From: CAUYXJ01 sp963577065
GTDB taxonomy: Bacteria > Chloroflexota > Dehalococcoidia > Tepidiformales > Tepidiformaceae
Assembly: GCA_963577065.1 (NCBI GenBank)
Contig: CAUYXJ010000067.1
Span: forward strand, 1 to 16,102
Direction of reading: 5' to 3'
DNA: 16,102 bases
Made by a program: the position numbers and the translations under genes. Under the pieces are notes generated by a model, which searched no databases, had not been told where the DNA came from, and saw nothing but the letters and a program-made list of their open reading frames with translations. The first letter of the stretch is position 1. Each line of letters begins with the position of its first letter. Positions 14,478 to 16,102 of the stretch are shown piece after piece.

Positions 14478-14893
14478 GCGCCGGGGAGCTTGCCGATCGC
14501 CAGCAGATCGTCGAGGTCATCGACCGCTACGGCACCGCGCTCGATTCGAAGAACTACGAGCGCTTCAAGACGTGCTTCAGCGAGGACGCGCGCGTGTACT
14601 ACGGCGCGAACGAGTTCGATCGGGAGGCGGCCGCCAAGTTCTGCGAAGCGACGCTCTCGCCGTACGCGTTCACGCAGCACCTGCTCGGGAACTACGAGGT
14701 CCAGATCGATGGCGACCTCGCGAGCGCGCGCACCTACCTGCACGCTACTCACGTGACCCCGCCCGAGCAGGGGGAGGTGTTCGTGGTCGGCGGGACGTAC
14801 ATCGACGAGCTCGCGCGCCAGGACGGCGAGTGGCGGATCACCATGCGCACGCTCGAGGCGGAGTGGTCCGAGCGGCGCAAGATCGCCGCGTAG
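14468..14893 (+). CDS. SnoaL-like (NTF2-fold) protein
   Basis: A 141-residue protein of the SnoaL_4 / NTF2-like superfamily. The N-terminal helix DRQQIVEVIDRYGTALDSKNYERFKTCF with DARV, the TQHLLGNYEV strand and the C-terminal GGTYIDELARQDGEWRITMRTLEAEW are typical. Family members include cyclases, dehydratases, isomerases and ring-hydroxylating small subunits, so function is open. TTG 14468 is preferred, with AGAGGA (14455-14460) 7 nt upstream; it overlaps the previous SDR by 10 bp. Its placement between SDR genes suggests it acts on the same substrate, for instance as an isomerase or dehydratase (inference). Confidence 0.85.
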   Translation: MALSAGELADRQQIVEVIDRYGTALDSKNYERFKTCFSEDARVYYGANEFDREAAAKFCEATLSPYAFTQHLLGNYEVQIDGDLASARTYLHATHVTPPEQGEVFVVGGTYIDELARQDGEWRITMRTLEAEWSERRKIAA

Positions 14894-14924
14894 CGCCTCT
14901 CGTCTCTAGCCGAAAGGAACGGCC

Positions 14925-15713
14925 ATGAGCAAGCAGATCGATCTCGAGGGCAAGGTGGCGCTCGTCACCGGGAGCGGCCAGGGCATCGGTCGCGCCATCG
15001 CGAAGGCGCTCGGCGAGAGTGGCGCCGCCGTCGTCGTCTCCGACGTCAATCCAGAAACGACAGCGGCGACGGCGAAGGAGCTCGGCGGCACGGCCCTGCC
15101 CCTCGATGTCACAGACCAGGCCGCCTTCAACGCCGGCGTCGATAGCATCGTCGCCGACCACGGCCAGCTCGACATCCTCGTGAACAATGCCGGCGTCTAT
15201 CGCGGATACGGCGGCCCGATCGAGACGATCACGCCGGAGATGTGGCGCACGCTCTGGTCGGTGAACGTCGACGGCGTCTTCTACGGCTGCCAGGCAGCCG
15301 CCCGCGTGATGGTCGAAGCCGGCGAGGGCGGGCGCATCATCAACATCGCCTCGACGCAGGCGGTCTCGCCCGGCGTCGGTGTCACCTACGACGCCTCGAA
15401 GGCGGCCGTCGTACAGCTCACGCGCACCCTCGCGCTCGAGCTGGGCCCGCACAACATCACCGTCAACGCCGTCGCCCCGGGCGCCACCTGGGTGAACCCC
15501 GGCGACCCGCCGCCGATCGACGCGACCGCGCCCATCCCCCGCTCCGGCCACCCCCTCGGCGACGCCGTCGCCAACCGCATCGCGCGCATCCCCCTCGGCC
15601 GCTGGGCGCACCCCGAAGAGATCGGGAACGCCGTCGCCTTCGTCGCCTCGCCGCTCGCGAGCTACATCAGCGGGATCTACCTGAATGTCGACGGCGGCTG
15701 GCTGGCGGAGTGA
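14925..15713 (+). CDS. Classical short-chain dehydrogenase/reductase (FabG-like)
   Basis: A 262-residue classical SDR, presumably oxidising or reducing a hydroxyl/keto group with NAD(P)H. The motifs are complete: TGSGQGIG (cofactor loop), NNAG at the end of strand 4, Asn in SVNVDGVF, Ser143 and Y155-x3-K159 (YDASK), and a C-terminal NVDGGW. An Asp at the end of strand 2 (VVSDVN) favours NAD(H). ATG 14925 follows AAAGGA at about 6 nt, 31 bp after the SnoaL-like gene. Unlike the two upstream paralogues it has the full active site, so it is the likely redox enzyme of this cluster. The stop codon lies in a GTGACGACGAG motif that recurs at 15845 as part of the downstream repeats. Confidence 0.95.
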   Translation: MSKQIDLEGKVALVTGSGQGIGRAIAKALGESGAAVVVSDVNPETTAATAKELGGTALPLDVTDQAAFNAGVDSIVADHGQLDILVNNAGVYRGYGGPIETITPEMWRTLWSVNVDGVFYGCQAAARVMVEAGEGGRIINIASTQAVSPGVGVTYDASKAAVVQLTRTLALELGPHNITVNAVAPGATWVNPGDPPPIDATAPIPRSGHPLGDAVANRIARIPLGRWAHPEEIGNAVAFVASPLASYISGIYLNVDGGWLAE

Positions 15714-15762
15714 CGACGAGTTCAGAGTGACGGAGTTCAGAGTTCAAGGTTCAGAGATCAGA
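15710..15762 (+). repeat. GTTCARR heptad block with GTGACGACGAG 5' flank
   Basis: GTGACGACGAG (15710-15720, containing the SDR stop codon) leads into GTTCAGA (15720-15726) and a GTGACGG unit. Then come GTTCAGA, GTTCAAG, GTTCAGA and GATCAGA (15735-15762), followed by GAGGGC. The first flank recurs at 15845-15855, and GTGACGGAGTTCA recurs at 15808-15820, so the stretch is a directional repeat with defined ends. Confidence 0.8.
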
Positions 15763-15770
15763 GAGGGCAC

Positions 15771-15899
15771 GCCTGGACCGTCGAGCCTCTTCGACCAAGC
15801 GAGCGCGGTGACGGAGTTCAAGGTTCAGAGTTCAGAGAGGGCGGGTGACGACGAGAGTTCAAGGTTCAGAGTTCAAAGAGGGCGAGCCTGGACCGTCGA
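15771..15899 (+). repeat. Direct repeat GCCTGGACCGTCGA, 115 bp apart, enclosing two heptad blocks
   Basis: GCCTGGACCGTCGA is at 15771-15784 and 15886-15899. Each is bracketed by AGAGGGC on the left and CCTCT on the right, so each can also form a short stem. Between them lie heptads at 15816-15836 (GTTCAAG, GTTCAGA, GTTCAGA) and 15857-15877 (GTTCAAG, GTTCAGA, GTTCAAA), plus a partial GCGAGCGCGG core (about 15799-15808). This part of the non-coding tail is therefore at least two copies of one compound unit. Confidence 0.75.
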
Positions 15900-15910
15900 C
15901 CTCTCCCGGC

Positions 15911-16102
15911 GCGAGCGCGGAGCCACACCGGTCTCCAGGCCGGGAAGCCGCGGCAGCCGAGCGCGGTGCGGGGCAGTGCGAGGGTCCGAGCGCAGCGAGC
16001 CAACAAGCGAGCGCGGAGGTGTAGCGCCCCGCAGGGCGCGAAAACGCGGCAGCCGAGCGCGGGTGGGGCGGGCGGGGATGGGGCCTGAGCGCAGCGAGCT
16101 CA
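15911..16102 (+). repeat. G-rich 96-99-bp tandem repeat running to the window edge
   Basis: GCGAGCGCGGAG recurs at 15911 and 16007 (96 bp), CGGCAGCCGAGCGCGG at 15951 and 16047 (96 bp), and GAGCGCAGCGAGC at 15988 and 16087 (99 bp). Conserved islands are separated by variable DNA. The second unit ends in GAGCTCA at the window edge, so the array may continue. G tracts of 3-4 at 16061-16083 with 1-2 nt loops fit a G-quadruplex motif. No coding sequence is visible from 15714 to 16102. Confidence 0.78.

Overview
The window is high-GC bacterial DNA. Most genes begin at ATG, GTG or TTG behind GGAG-type ribosome binding sites. The gene set (lspA-rluA-gltX, a fused family III CoA-transferase, several short-chain dehydrogenases) fits a heterotrophic, high-GC, mostly uncultured-type lineage such as Chloroflexota or Actinomycetota. 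No rRNA or other phylogenetic marker settles this, so the placement is weak.

Layout. (1) 1-62: 5' end of a minus-strand gene leaving the window. (2) 157-4879, plus strand: a membrane acyltransferase fused to an SGNH esterase, a SAM methyltransferase of somewhat different base composition, an aldo/keto reductase and a VOC/glyoxalase-fold protein. (3) 5006-7919, minus strand: a compact lspA > rluA-type pseudouridine synthase > gltX cluster with overlapping genes. (4) 8072-10618, plus strand: an 848-residue protein made of two family III CoA-transferase domains. (5) 10756-12547: a damaged stretch, with a DUF3052-like gene broken by a hairpin-associated indel and a perfect 14-bp duplication, then a lower-GC Xre-RES toxin-antitoxin pair whose toxin carries a +1 frameshift in a C4 run. 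(6) 12643-15713, plus strand: a tight probable operon of two tandem paralogous SDRs, a SnoaL-like protein and a classical SDR. (7) 15714-16102: repeat-filled non-coding DNA.

The most unusual content is repetitive. A 7-bp tandem repeat (GTTCARR) occurs in the intergenic regions at 4959-4986 (inverted), 7942-7976, 10627-10654 and three times in 15720-15877. Two copies are followed 57-58 bp later by a second 7-bp repeat (AGCCAAN) that ends just upstream of a start codon. A separate G-rich repeat with a 96-bp period lies at the right edge. The same 96-bp period and motifs form the linker between the two CoA-transferase domains, where 96 bp equals 32 codons and keeps the reading frame. The family has therefore apparently entered a protein-coding gene and supplied its interdomain linker.

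Functionally, the CoA-transferase, SDRs, SnoaL-like protein, AKR and VOC protein suggest oxidation/reduction and CoA-activation of small organic (perhaps cyclic or lipid-like) compounds. No substrate can be read from sequence. Two of the three SDRs have Gln or His at the position of the catalytic Lys, and the first CoA-transferase half has His at the position of the catalytic Asp, so both groups contain likely repurposed active sites.
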